From Paludibacteraceae bacterium (GTDB taxonomy: Bacteria > Bacteroidota > Bacteroidia > Bacteroidales > Paludibacteraceae): DNA of 64,000 bases. Below the pieces are notes generated by a model, which worked only from the letters and a program-made list of their open reading frames with translations, did not search any database and was not told where the DNA came from. Where the stretch lies: assembly GCA_017551675.1 (NCBI GenBank), contig JAFZLC010000030.1:1-64000 (forward strand), given 5' to 3'. Both the position numbers and the translations under genes were made by a program. Shown here piece by piece: positions 23,469-33,949 of the stretch; the first letter of the stretch is position 1; each line of letters begins with the position of its first letter.

Positions 23469-26400
23469 TTATTTAACAATAACAATTCCATTTAGGGTAC
23501 CATCTTCTGTGAAGAGGATGTATTCGCCTGCAATCAAATCACTGATAGCGATTTGAATCTTATTGCTGTTAGCCTTTACCGACTTCACTGTTTCTCCGTT
23601 CATATTAACCATTTGGATAGTCTTGTCTTTCAAAGAAGAAGACTCTACAAACACGATTTCTGAAGCTGGATTAGGATATACATACAACGAAGTGGCATTC
23701 TCATCAAGCACGATGGTTGTAGTACCAAAGTCTCTCAAATCTACCAACGACCTCAATGTTGCGGCATATACCATGGTTGATTTTGCACGCAAGCTGGATG
23801 GTCTCTTCGTGTTCTTATTGCAGATAAGTGACAAGTTCAATACCACGAAGTCTTTCTCTGTACATGCTACAGTTACACTATCATAGTAGATAACATTGCC
23901 AGACTGATATACTTTCCAATTGGTGATTAATTCATTATCATCGTACGAAAGAACTTTCACGTTCACTGAATCAATCTTCTCTGCGAAGTCAATCTCACAT
24001 CCGTTCGTCTCTACCACACCGATTGATTTTACGGTATCGACAACCACAACCACCTCTTGGTTATCGTTCACTATAACCTCTGTAACATCATTATAAGTTG
24101 AGATTGGGTTTGCATAGACGCAGCTTCCATCTTCTTTAGTAGCCTTTTCATTGTAGTTGGCTGCCTTTGGATCTGTACAACCCTCCACAACAATCACGCT
24201 ATCATGTTTCTCATAGATACATTCTGAATTAACGGAAGCCAATGGATTGTAGTTGATAGCCTTAGCATCCATACAGCCCACTATCGTATCGCTTACCGTA
24301 CGATATTCACATGTATTATTGTCTATCTCAGCGTATGGATTGTAATTCAATGCGAAGGTATCTGTACATCCATGGATGATCTCTCTTGGATACTGACAGC
24401 TACCATCATTGTAAGTGGCCAATGAATCGTAGTTCAAGGCACTTGCATCCGTACATCCGCCAATCTCCTTCACATACTCACACAAACCACTGTTATGAGT
24501 TGCCTCTGGATCATAGTTCAATGCCTTCGGATCGGTACATCCATAGATCACCGTTGCATAGATACAGCTGTTATCCCTTACGGTTGCCAACGAATCGTAG
24601 TTCAAGGCAGCAGGGTCGGTACATCCACAAACCATATCGATGGCAAAGCATGCCGTAATCAGTACGTCCTTACCCGACACCAACTTAAACATATAAGTTG
24701 AGTCATCCCATGGTTGGAACTGACTGCCTCCCGTTACATCAACAGACTGTACATGATAGCCTACCGCTGGATGTACGCTAAACCAGATGGTATCACGAGC
24801 ATTTCCTTTGGTTGGAGCATTGATCCATCCTTTACCACAGCTGACAAGCGTATCAATGTTAAGCTTTTCAATGTAAGAGATATATAATCTTTCAGCTGGC
24901 ATCCTGAACGAAGCAGAGTCCCATTTTCTTCCCCATACTTCCAACTCCTCGCCAGAAGCTGTTCTGATCTTTACTCTGTCTGCCTCTATATCTCCATACA
25001 ACTCCATATAAACATGAGATTCACATCTTATAGAATCTATCGTAGAGGTTCCATTTAGATCAAAGGATGGTTCTGTTTCATAATCATAATAATAAATCCT
25101 TCCTTTTACATTCTTCCTGAATGATTCATCAAATATAATTGAGCTCTTTACATCACATCTGAAGTTAGGAGTAACCCAAACCTCTTTGTCCGCTTCCATT
25201 ATAAAAGCATAAAGTGTATCAGCGACCTTATAAGAAGTTGCTCCTGATACATCGACACTATGGAGCATATATCCAGGGTCAGGCACCACACTAAACCAGA
25301 TAGTATCGCCAGCGTTTCCTGATGATGGACAACGAACAATTCCTCCTTCGCGAGATCTAACATGTATTGCCAAATTGGTTGTTTTCGTTACTTCCACCAA
25401 TACGTCAGAGAACGGCATTTCAAAGGAGATTACTGTGTCCTTTATCGTGCTATTTAACTGATTCCAAGCGACACCATTTCTATAAGTAGAGACTTTTGGA
25501 GTAATACCTTTCTTAAACATAATATTAACCTTAGTACCTGACTCGGCAGATATAGGGTATCCATATTCAGTAAAGTAGTCTATATAAGTGGAATCATAGA
25601 TAATCTCGTAAGAAGGATTCTTAATAGAGAGGACGATGTCGCTGTCTGGCATAAAGAAATCCACACTGTCGCCCATCATATGCTTATAAATAAGTCCTCC
25701 GTTTTTCTCACGTACACTCACTACCGATTCATAAACCAATCCATTGAACACATACATGAAATCCACACGCTCTCCTACAGGAATAGAATCTAATCCCTTA
25801 TTTTTATTCAACCAATATGGATTGAGTGCAACATTGCACTTTGCAAAGGTTGAATCCAATGTGATGGAGCGATATCTAGATATAGATATAGGCTCGAAAC
25901 ATACGTTGATTGTTGCCGATTTGTCTTCCACCATCACAAACATATAGGTGGTGTCATCCCATGATTGGAACCGGTTGCCACCCGTCACATTAACACTCTG
26001 TACGGTATAGCCTGCTGCAGGGTGTACGCTAAACCAGATGGTATCACGTGCGTTCCCAACCTCCTGAGGACAATTGATCTGACCCTCTCCGCAGTCAATC
26101 TGCTTGTATATTGGAAGATTCGTCGATTGAGCAGCACCCACCAAAACATTACTAAATGGCATTGTGAAGGAGACACTCCATGTATTGTTTCTTTCCCATC
26201 CGCTTTCAGTGTTGTCCATCGTCATCCAGCTGCCATCCCATCTTTCGCTAGAGACTCTCGCGATGATGTCGCCCTCATAAAGAATCTTCACCGTAGTACC
26301 TGCCTCCGCTGATATTGGATAGCTGAAACCATTAAAGTGGTTTATATAAGTAGAATCATACCGAATCTCATAGGTAGGATTCTGAACCGTGAGGACGATG

Positions 26401-28493
26401 TCGCTGTCTGGCATAAAGAAATCCACACTGTCGCCCATCATATGCTTATAAATAAGTCCTCCGTTTTTCTCACGAACGCTCAAATTTGATTCATAAGCCA
26501 ATCCATCGAACATATACTTGAAATCCACACGCTCTCCCACAAGGATGGAATCCAATCCCTTACTGCTATTTAACCAATAAGGATTGACTGTAACATTACA
26601 CTTTGTAAAGGTTGAATCGAATGAGATGGAGCGATAGGTTGGATAAACATCCTCCTCAATGGATATATACACATTTTCTGCAGGCATGAAAAACCATACT
26701 GAATCGCAGTAATCACAAGTATTTGTCTTTACCTTTTGTCCAGATTCAGTCACAACTTCCACTTGTTCTTTCAAATCCCAATCAGGGAATCTCGCAATCG
26801 TCACACGTGTATTATATCTAACTGAATCACGCCTATATGATGTATAACCATAATCTTTACATTGCCCTATATTTACGTTCCAATAATTATCATCATATAT
26901 ATATATGAATCCATTATCCAAATTATTTATACATGTAGAATTCAAAATAACACTATAATCTCCATTAAAATAAACCCAAATATTCGGAATAATATCTTCT
27001 TTCATTACGAAACAATAGGTCGTGTCATCTTTTTTATTGTATACAATATTGTTACTGTATACGCTCCCTATTCGATAACCTTCATTAGGAATTACATTAA
27101 AACATATTGTGTCTCCTGCATCTCCATATTGAGAGCATCGAATTACTCCACCCCCATTTCCCGCATATATTCTAATCGGAATGTTTTTTGTCTGAACCGC
27201 AGACAATGTTAAATCCTGATGTGGCATTACAAATGAGATAGTAGAATCCGTTATTACATAATCGTTGAAATATAAAACCTTTGGCTTGATTCCCTTTTTA
27301 TACATTACATTCACTGTTGAACCAACCTCAGCTGAAGTAGGGTTATTATAATCAGTAAAATAGTCTATATAAGTGGAATCATAAATAATCTCGTAAGAAG
27401 GATTCTGAACAGAGAGGACAATGTCGCTATCTGGCATAAAGAAATCTATGCTATCGCCCATCTTACTATTATAAAGAAGACCTCCAAGATGTCCTCCTCT
27501 GTTTTCATAAATTCTTAATGTAGATTCATAGTTCAATCCATCGAACATATACATGAATTCCAATTGTTCTCCTACAAGAATGGAATCCAATCCCTTACTG
27601 TTATTCTGCCAATTTTGATTGAGTGTAACATTGCACTTTGTAAAGGTTGAATCCAAAGTAATGGAGTGATAGATTGGAGTTTTTTCGAAACAGACATTAA
27701 TCCATTCATCATGACCTGGCCTCATTACAAAGCGGTAGGTTGTATCATCCAAAATTTCAAAATCTTTAGAACCTGGCACAAAGACTTCCTTGATGTAATA
27801 CCCTTTATCTGGATAAACGTTGAACCAGATGGTATCTCCAGCATTACCATGTTCAGGATGACGAACTGTTCCACCTTCACACTCAATATTCTTACCGATG
27901 AAAAGATCTGTTGTCTGTGCTGCCGTCACGATTGTATAACCATATGGCATCACAAAAGAGGCTATTGAATCATTTACCGTAACATCATCTAGAAGATACC
28001 ATTGATCCTCAGCCATTTCCCATCTACCACCAGGCGTAATACCCCCTCTAAACATTACATTAACGATAGTTCCAGCCTCAGCAGAAATGGGATTATTATA
28101 ACCAGTAAAGTTGTCTATGTAAATTGAATCATACATAATTTCATAGACTGGATTCTTAACAGAAAGGACAATATTGCTATCTGGCATGTAGAAATCCACA
28201 CTGCCATCTAGTTCAAATTGTGCAATTCGGTCACCTTCTGGTAATCGTACACTGATTGTTGATACATAACGCAAGCCATCAAACATGTCGAAGAAATTCA
28301 ATCGTTTTCCAACATTGATAGAATCCAGACTGTTAGTTTTAGTCCAATTAGGATTGCAAGTAACATTGCACTTCGCAAACGTTGAATCCAATGTGATGGA
28401 TCGTGTTGCCGCACTTACATTGTTTGTTCCGATTAATAAAAGCGACAAAAGGAGTGTCGCTAACCATTTTGTTCTAAGTAAAATTACACTCAT
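23469..28493 (-). CDS. Giant T9SS type A cargo protein with InlB-like and GCTD repeats
   Basis: A 1674-aa secreted protein. Residues 1-28 are a signal peptide (cut near NNVSA). About 30-1270 hold four large copies of a module of roughly 250 residues (each opening RSITLDSTF.KCNV.LN.W and containing VDFFMPDSDIVLSV), similar to divergent InlB B-repeats. Six GCTDP.ALNYD.LAT..D.SC.Y repeats follow (about 1289-1460), a Cys-containing, Asp/Asn-rich module of the calcium-binding kind. The end is a type A sorting domain (LYVYPNPASEIVFVE to EYILFTEDGTLNGIVIVK), which directs export through T9SS and surface attachment. Likely an adhesin-type surface protein. Parts of the repeats are identical at DNA level. 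Confidence 0.9.
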   Translation of the reverse strand: MSVILLRTKWLATLLLSLLLIGTNNVSAATRSITLDSTFAKCNVTCNPNWTKTNSLDSINVGKRLNFFDMFDGLRYVSTISVRLPEGDRIAQFELDGSVDFYMPDSNIVLSVKNPVYEIMYDSIYIDNFTGYNNPISAEAGTIVNVMFRGGITPGGRWEMAEDQWYLLDDVTVNDSIASFVMPYGYTIVTAAQTTDLFIGKNIECEGGTVRHPEHGNAGDTIWFNVYPDKGYYIKEVFVPGSKDFEILDDTTYRFVMRPGHDEWINVCFEKTPIYHSITLDSTFTKCNVTLNQNWQNNSKGLDSILVGEQLEFMYMFDGLNYESTLRIYENRGGHLGGLLYNSKMGDSIDFFMPDSDIVLSVQNPSYEIIYDSTYIDYFTDYNNPTSAEVGSTVNVMYKKGIKPKVLYFNDYVITDSTISFVMPHQDLTLSAVQTKNIPIRIYAGNGGGVIRCSQYGDAGDTICFNVIPNEGYRIGSVYSNNIVYNKKDDTTYCFVMKEDIIPNIWVYFNGDYSVILNSTCINNLDNGFIYIYDDNYWNVNIGQCKDYGYTSYRRDSVRYNTRVTIARFPDWDLKEQVEVVTESGQKVKTNTCDYCDSVWFFMPAENVYISIEEDVYPTYRSISFDSTFTKCNVTVNPYWLNSSKGLDSILVGERVDFKYMFDGLAYESNLSVREKNGGLIYKHMMGDSVDFFMPDSDIVLTVQNPTYEIRYDSTYINHFNGFSYPISAEAGTTVKILYEGDIIARVSSERWDGSWMTMDNTESGWERNNTWSVSFTMPFSNVLVGAAQSTNLPIYKQIDCGEGQINCPQEVGNARDTIWFSVHPAAGYTVQSVNVTGGNRFQSWDDTTYMFVMVEDKSATINVCFEPISISRYRSITLDSTFAKCNVALNPYWLNKNKGLDSIPVGERVDFMYVFNGLVYESVVSVREKNGGLIYKHMMGDSVDFFMPDSDIVLSIKNPSYEIIYDSTYIDYFTEYGYPISAESGTKVNIMFKKGITPKVSTYRNGVAWNQLNSTIKDTVISFEMPFSDVLVEVTKTTNLAIHVRSREGGIVRCPSSGNAGDTIWFSVVPDPGYMLHSVDVSGATSYKVADTLYAFIMEADKEVWVTPNFRCDVKSSIIFDESFRKNVKGRIYYYDYETEPSFDLNGTSTIDSIRCESHVYMELYGDIEADRVKIRTASGEELEVWGRKWDSASFRMPAERLYISYIEKLNIDTLVSCGKGWINAPTKGNARDTIWFSVHPAVGYHVQSVDVTGGSQFQPWDDSTYMFKLVSGKDVLITACFAIDMVCGCTDPAALNYDSLATVRDNSCIYATVIYGCTDPKALNYDPEATHNSGLCEYVKEIGGCTDASALNYDSLATYNDGSCQYPREIIHGCTDTFALNYNPYAEIDNNTCEYRTVSDTIVGCMDAKAINYNPLASVNSECIYEKHDSVIVVEGCTDPKAANYNEKATKEDGSCVYANPISTYNDVTEVIVNDNQEVVVVVDTVKSIGVVETNGCEIDFAEKIDSVNVKVLSYDDNELITNWKVYQSGNVIYYDSVTVACTEKDFVVLNLSLICNKNTKRPSSLRAKSTMVYAATLRSLVDLRDFGTTTIVLDENATSLYVYPNPASEIVFVESSSLKDKTIQMVNMNGETVKSVKANSNKIQIAISDLIAGEYILFTEDGTLNGIVIVK
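25629..26474 (-). repeat. 84-bp perfect direct repeat inside the giant gene
   Basis: Bases 25629-25712 and 26391-26474 are identical over 84 bp at an offset of 762 bp (254 codons, one module). It shows recent duplication or gene conversion between modules. Confidence 0.9.
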
Positions 28494-28600
28494 AAACCTA
28501 CATTTTAATTTATCAGTGCAAAATTCTTAAAAATTTTTAAATAATGAAAATATATTAGTGCGTAATTATTCACAAACACTAACTTCAAAGAAGTTAAACA

Positions 28601-29338
28601 ATGTATTATCTTCCTTTTTTCCCTGAAAAGAATTTTGAAAAGTGCTCAATAAGTGTTACCTTGCTTGACAATAAAGGGAATAAATCTTCTATTCGGTATC
28701 TGAAGCGGAAAATGATGGATAGTATTAAAGCAAAACGGAGATACACTGTTGAAAAAGTGTATTTTAGTGAACGCAAAAAATGGTTCATGGAGAATAATCG
28801 ACCCTTTTGGATTATCCCTTCATTCTTCTCCATCATAACTTACTTGTTATTCCTATTACTCTATTACCTAAATATAATTAATATGCACGATAATTCCCTA
28901 TCATGTATTATTGCGCTTCCTGCAGTGCTAGTTGCAAACTGCATGTTTTTCTATAGCAGTTATACTAGATTCCACAAATTAATGGAATTTTCCATTGGGA
29001 AGTTTATCTACGATATAGAGATTAACAACGATTCCATCTTTATAAAATACCTGGATAGTGATGATTTTGAGAATAAGGTTTCCCTGCCAATTGCCGATTA
29101 TTCTCTTATTTTAGAATCCTACCCCAAGTGCTTGGAAATACAAACAAAGGGAAAAAAGAATATGTGCGTGATCATTTTTAAGAAAAGTGATATCAAGAAT
29201 TCCGAAATTGACTTTTTCGTTAATTTCTTCCTTCAATACAATATATTGGGCTGGAAAGAAAGTGTTCTTAGAAAAATAAAGAGCGATTATATTTCTGTTA
29301 AAAATTCCATAAAAAGGAGCCGTGATAACTTATCATAA
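28601..29338 (+). CDS. Membrane protein of unknown function (YcxB-like architecture)
   Basis: A 245-aa protein with two adjacent membrane segments (about 70-92 FWIIPSFFSIITYLLFLLLYYL and 102-125) and a cytoplasmic C-terminal domain rich in beta strands (NDSIFIKYLDSDDF, CLEIQTKGKKNMCVIIFKKSDI). The two-helix plus domain layout, ending with the K-S-D-I motif, resembles YcxB-like proteins but I would not assign the family firmly. It is divergent from the giant T9SS cargo gene; an inverted repeat AACTTC-AAA-GAAGTT (28581-28595) lies just before its start. Low G+C, like the host. Confidence 0.6.
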   Translation: MYYLPFFPEKNFEKCSISVTLLDNKGNKSSIRYLKRKMMDSIKAKRRYTVEKVYFSERKKWFMENNRPFWIIPSFFSIITYLLFLLLYYLNIINMHDNSLSCIIALPAVLVANCMFFYSSYTRFHKLMEFSIGKFIYDIEINNDSIFIKYLDSDDFENKVSLPIADYSLILESYPKCLEIQTKGKKNMCVIIFKKSDIKNSEIDFFVNFFLQYNILGWKESVLRKIKSDYISVKNSIKRSRDNLS

Positions 29339-29370
29339 GTCTCTATATATAGTTTGAAAATAATTTGATT

Positions 29371-30558
29371 ATGAAGATAATACATACTAGCGATTGGCAT
29401 TTGGGGAAAGTCCTATATAATCAGGAACTAACCCCTAATCATGAAGCCTTTCTTCAGCAACTCTACTCCATCGTACAGGAGCAACGACCAGACGCGCTTC
29501 TTATCAGTGGGGATATCTACGAGACTTCCAATCCTTCCGTTCTCGCACAGAAGTTATTCCACTCAAGCATCCTGCAATTACACAACGCTGCGCCTCAGAT
29601 GAAAATTATCATCATTTCTGGCAACCACGATAGTGCCCAACGTGTCAGTATCGGAAGCGACCTATGGAGACTTGCCAATGTGCATATCATCACCTCCATT
29701 CATACACTCGATGATCGCTCTGCCGATTACGACCAACATATCATTCCCATCACCGATTCTAACGGAGAAACGCTTGCTTTGATAGGTGCCATTCCTTTTG
29801 CCTACGAACAGAACTTCCCCAAGGTGACCGATTCTCACAATCGTATACTTGCCTTTTATGAAGGTCTTTGCCATCGTATGCACGAACTTAATCCACAACG
29901 GAAACCTCAGGTGTTAATGGGTCACCTGACCATCTCGGGCGATTTAGATTTCACGGGACATAAACTAGACGCTATCGGTGGAATGGAGTCGCTGGATGTA
30001 TCGAATATTGTACCTGAGTTCGATTATCTCGCCCTCGGACATATTCATCATGCCCAATTCATCCATAATACACAACATAAGGTGCGTTACTGTGGTACTC
30101 CCATCGCGGTTAGTTTCGACGAGGATTACAACCATTCCGTCTCTATTGTCACCTTCGACAATCAAAATCATCCCAACGTGGAGGAACATCTTATCCAAAC
30201 GCCTCACCAATTAGAGACCATTCCGAAACAACCTCAGCCCTTTGATGAGGCACTGAAGGAACTAGCCTCCTACCCTTCTGATCAGAATAATTTCTTGCGA
30301 CTGAACGTGTTAGCGGGTACCGCTCCGAGTGATGCCATGGCATTGGCTACCGAAAAAATGGAAGGGAAAAAGGCGGAACTGCTCTACATCAACTATACGC
30401 GCATAAAGGAACAAGAACGGAGTGCAGACGTACCAATCACCCTTTCTGAATTTAACGAACTAACGCCCCTTCAAGTGGCTAAACGTTATTTAGGCGATCA
30501 ATTCACGAAGGAGATGGAAACCACCTTCAACGAAGTTCTTCAACAACTAAACGACTAA
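29371..30558 (+). CDS. sbcD: Exonuclease SbcCD, subunit D
   Basis: The Mre11-like nuclease subunit: ATP-regulated double-strand exonuclease and single-strand endonuclease that opens hairpins and palindromes. The 395 aa carry the metallophosphatase motifs: HTSDWHLGK, ISGDIYETS, SGNHDSAQR and the later YLALGHIHHAQ with YCGTPIA. The ATG at 29371 is preferred over the codon two positions upstream. The sbcC start follows 4 bp after the stop, so the genes are translationally linked. Confidence 0.96.
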   Translation: MKIIHTSDWHLGKVLYNQELTPNHEAFLQQLYSIVQEQRPDALLISGDIYETSNPSVLAQKLFHSSILQLHNAAPQMKIIIISGNHDSAQRVSIGSDLWRLANVHIITSIHTLDDRSADYDQHIIPITDSNGETLALIGAIPFAYEQNFPKVTDSHNRILAFYEGLCHRMHELNPQRKPQVLMGHLTISGDLDFTGHKLDAIGGMESLDVSNIVPEFDYLALGHIHHAQFIHNTQHKVRYCGTPIAVSFDEDYNHSVSIVTFDNQNHPNVEEHLIQTPHQLETIPKQPQPFDEALKELASYPSDQNNFLRLNVLAGTAPSDAMALATEKMEGKKAELLYINYTRIKEQERSADVPITLSEFNELTPLQVAKRYLGDQFTKEMETTFNEVLQQLND

Positions 30559-30562
30559 CGAC

Positions 30563-33500
30563 ATGAAGCTACACGAACTTAAAATCCATAATATCGCATC
30601 CATAGCGGATGCTTCCATCCACTTCAATGAATCACCTCTGAAGGATGAATCCCTTTTCCTCATCTGCGGACCAACAGGTGCTGGTAAATCCACCATCCTC
30701 GATGCCATCTGCTTGGCACTCTATGATGATACACCTCGACTCAATACAGCTTCTAGAAAGGACAAGTTCTCTCCTGATGGAAATGATAAGACTCTTACCT
30801 TGCAAGACCCTCGACAACTGCTTCGAAGAGGTGCTAATGAAGGTTCCATCTCCCTCTCCTTCGAAGGAAATCAGGGAGATCTTTATCACTCTTCATGGTC
30901 TGTACGCCTCAATCGCAATGGAAATCTTAATAAAAGCGAATGGGTACTCGAAAACGTTACTCAAAACCAAACCTATATCAAAAAAGATGAAATCTCATCG
31001 GAGATAGTACGTGCTATAGGCGTTGAATTCGCTGATTTTCAACGCACTTCTATGCTGGCTCAAGGTCAGTTCTCTCAATTCCTGAAAAGTGATGACTCAA
31101 CAAAAGCTGATATCTTACAAAACCTTACAGGCAAAGAGAATTATGAACGTATCGGAAGGAAAATCTATGAGATCACCAAGGCAAAGGAGAAAGAGCTAGA
31201 TGATAAAAAGTTAATCATCGATAGCCAGCATATATTAAGTGATGAAGAACGTTCTAAAATCATTGATGAACTCTATAATAAGGGACTATCCCTCAAGGAG
31301 TTGAACGATGAAAAAACGTTGCTGGAGAAAAAGAGTGCTTGGGTTAGAAACTGGAATAAGATAATCAATCAACTGGAAAACGACAAAAAGGAGTTGTCAC
31401 AATATGATGAGAAAATCTCATCCGACTCATATAAGAATGAGAGTCAGACAATTACCCATTGGAATGAGTCGGCTACTGCTATTGAATGGCAAAAATTATT
31501 ACATAACTCAGAAAGGAGTTTACAAGATGTTACATCACAGGAAGAGCGTCTGAAGGAGCGATTTTCGGTTATGTGCAGTGGTATCAACGGACTGATTGAA
31601 AAAACGAATGATGAGAGTCGTCAACTTGATGCCATAAAAAAGAGGATGGAGCAACGCACAAAGCAGGAAATAACCATGCTTGAAAACGCCAATGTTATCA
31701 TTGCCGACCTAAAACGAGCAAATGAGGCACATGTTAAATCGCTTGAATCAGAAAAGGCCATTAAAGCCACAGAGGAACTGATTGAAAAGCATGACACAGA
31801 GGTGAAGAACGCAGAGAAGAGACACAAAGCGGAATTAGAAAAAACGAATCAACTACAAGAGCAGATAAACCGCTTGGCAAAAGAAATCAAAGAGGCTGAC
31901 CCAGATGGCACGCTGTTACAACAACAAGAAAATATTCTTGCCATTTCAACCATTCTCGACTCAATGATTGCCCTGCGCGACTCTCTTTTCAATGCCGAGA
32001 AGGAACTAAAAACAAATCAGGAAAGTTATCAGAACCTACAGAAAAAGATAGATACACTGAATACAGAAGAGAAACGTGCCAAAGAAGAATATTCTATCGC
32101 CAAAGAGGTCTACGAAACAGCAGAAAAAGCGGTGAAGGATATTGCAAAAGAGCTACGAAGCACGCTTAAAGAAGGCGATGTTTGTCCGGTATGCGGTCAG
32201 AAGGTAACCTCCTTGTTCTCTGACGAACATTTTCAATCTTCATTGTCTCAACAATTAACGAATAAGACACAAAAAGAAAAGATATGGGAGAACTACAATA
32301 CTGAATTGAATAAAGCGAACTCTGAAAAAACAGTCTTGGAGGATACAATCCACAAGAAGCAGGATGAATTGGGAAAAATTCGCCTTCAGTTGATAGAAAA
32401 AATCAACAATCCTATTTTACAGGATTCTGATTTCAAGCATGAAACGGAGTTCTATTTCCAAGCAGATTCTCTCGAATCGATGATAAGTGAGATAAAGGAA
32501 CGGAAGTCTCAAATTAGCGGTCTGACAAAAAGGCTGACAGAATTACAGAAGCAAAAAGAGGATGTTCAGAAACAGAAAGACCAACAAAAGGCAATAGAGG
32601 AAAAAGAGGAACAACGATATGAAGATGAACAGAAGAGATTGACCCAACTAAATCATCAAAAGGAGAAGGATGTCAACCTCTGTGATCAGTATAAAAAAAC
32701 GGAAGGTGATATCTTGACAAAAATGGAGGAACTCTTAACACTTCCTGATTGGGAAACTGCTTATAAAACTGATTTTCAGTCACTCATTGATGAAATCCTT
32801 CGTCTGTCCACGCAATATAACGAAGAAAAGGAGAAGGGAAAGATGTTGGAGAATCAGTTGCGGGTTGATAAAGGTGAATTGGAGCAGGTGAATGAACGTA
32901 AGGAAACCATCCTCAATGCAGTACAGTGGACAGAAGAGACCTCGGAAAGTAAGAGAATGGACCATCTTTTAGGAGCATGCACGAGGTTGTCTGATGAAGT
33001 GACCCAATGGAAAACAGAGTTGGGAAAGATAAAGACAGATATCACCACATACCAAAAGAACTTGAGCACCTTCTACTCCACTCATCCGGATATTGATGAG
33101 GCAAGATTGACAGACCTCTCCACACACTACACACAAGATAGTATCACGAAGATGAGTGCAGACCATCAAGAGATTACAAAGATGTATGCCACTTTGACGG
33201 GAAAATGTAATTCTTCGACAGGCGAGATGGAGAAGTTGAAAAGTGAGAAACCCACATTCAACGAAGGCGAGGCAGATTATCAAGAAGAGCATTTCCTAGC
33301 ACAGATACAGGAGAAATCGCAAATGATTGGTAGCTTGAATCAGGAAATAGGAGGTTTGAAAGACAGACTGAAGAGTGATAAGGAGAATGAAGAAAAGGTA
33401 AAGAAACTATGTGAGGAATATGAAGAATCCCGTAAGGTTTTCGAACGGTGGAATCGATTGAATCAAGAGTTCGGAAGTGCAGATGGCAGTAAGTTCAAGA

Positions 33501-33949
33501 AGGTGGCTCTTAGTTTTGTCTTAGATGTGTTGTTACAGAATGCCAACCGCTATCTCTGTCAGTTTGACGACCATTTTGAACTTAGCAAGCAAGGTGATTA
33601 CACCATTGTCATACATGATTATCGTAATGACAGCAATCTATCAAGTTCTGGGTTATCAGGAGGGCAACAATTTATGGTGTCATTAGCGTTAGCATTGGGA
33701 TTAGCAGATATGGCGGAAAATTCGCACAGCGTTTCCGACACCCTCTTTATAGATGAAGGGTTTGGCACATTAAGTGATGAGTTTCTTGCGAATGTGATGG
33801 ATTGTTTGGAGAAACTACATCAAAGTACAGGTAAGAAGGTGGGCATCATCAGTCATGTGGATTCTTTGAGAGAACGTATTGCCACACAGATAGTAGTCCA
33901 CCAAGGCAAAGGTGTTCAGGCAAGCACTATAGAATTAAAGGCTTGGTAG
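30563..33949 (+). CDS. sbcC: Exonuclease SbcCD, subunit C
   Basis: The Rad50-like SMC ATPase that holds DNA for SbcD. In 1128 aa: Walker A GPTGAGKST at 36-44, two long coiled-coil arms, the zinc hook CPVCG with C541 and C544 that joins two molecules, and the C-terminal ABC signature SSSGLSGGQQFMVSLALALGLADM followed by Walker B LFIDEGFGTLSDE. The last 15 bases overlap the end of the convergent dGTPase gene, so the 3' ends share coding DNA and no terminator is possible between them. Confidence 0.97.
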   Translation: MKLHELKIHNIASIADASIHFNESPLKDESLFLICGPTGAGKSTILDAICLALYDDTPRLNTASRKDKFSPDGNDKTLTLQDPRQLLRRGANEGSISLSFEGNQGDLYHSSWSVRLNRNGNLNKSEWVLENVTQNQTYIKKDEISSEIVRAIGVEFADFQRTSMLAQGQFSQFLKSDDSTKADILQNLTGKENYERIGRKIYEITKAKEKELDDKKLIIDSQHILSDEERSKIIDELYNKGLSLKELNDEKTLLEKKSAWVRNWNKIINQLENDKKELSQYDEKISSDSYKNESQTITHWNESATAIEWQKLLHNSERSLQDVTSQEERLKERFSVMCSGINGLIEKTNDESRQLDAIKKRMEQRTKQEITMLENANVIIADLKRANEAHVKSLESEKAIKATEELIEKHDTEVKNAEKRHKAELEKTNQLQEQINRLAKEIKEADPDGTLLQQQENILAISTILDSMIALRDSLFNAEKELKTNQESYQNLQKKIDTLNTEEKRAKEEYSIAKEVYETAEKAVKDIAKELRSTLKEGDVCPVCGQKVTSLFSDEHFQSSLSQQLTNKTQKEKIWENYNTELNKANSEKTVLEDTIHKKQDELGKIRLQLIEKINNPILQDSDFKHETEFYFQADSLESMISEIKERKSQISGLTKRLTELQKQKEDVQKQKDQQKAIEEKEEQRYEDEQKRLTQLNHQKEKDVNLCDQYKKTEGDILTKMEELLTLPDWETAYKTDFQSLIDEILRLSTQYNEEKEKGKMLENQLRVDKGELEQVNERKETILNAVQWTEETSESKRMDHLLGACTRLSDEVTQWKTELGKIKTDITTYQKNLSTFYSTHPDIDEARLTDLSTHYTQDSITKMSADHQEITKMYATLTGKCNSSTGEMEKLKSEKPTFNEGEADYQEEHFLAQIQEKSQMIGSLNQEIGGLKDRLKSDKENEEKVKKLCEEYEESRKVFERWNRLNQEFGSADGSKFKKVALSFVLDVLLQNANRYLCQFDDHFELSKQGDYTIVIHDYRNDSNLSSSGLSGGQQFMVSLALALGLADMAENSHSVSDTLFIDEGFGTLSDEFLANVMDCLEKLHQSTGKKVGIISHVDSLRERIATQIVVHQGKGVQASTIELKAW

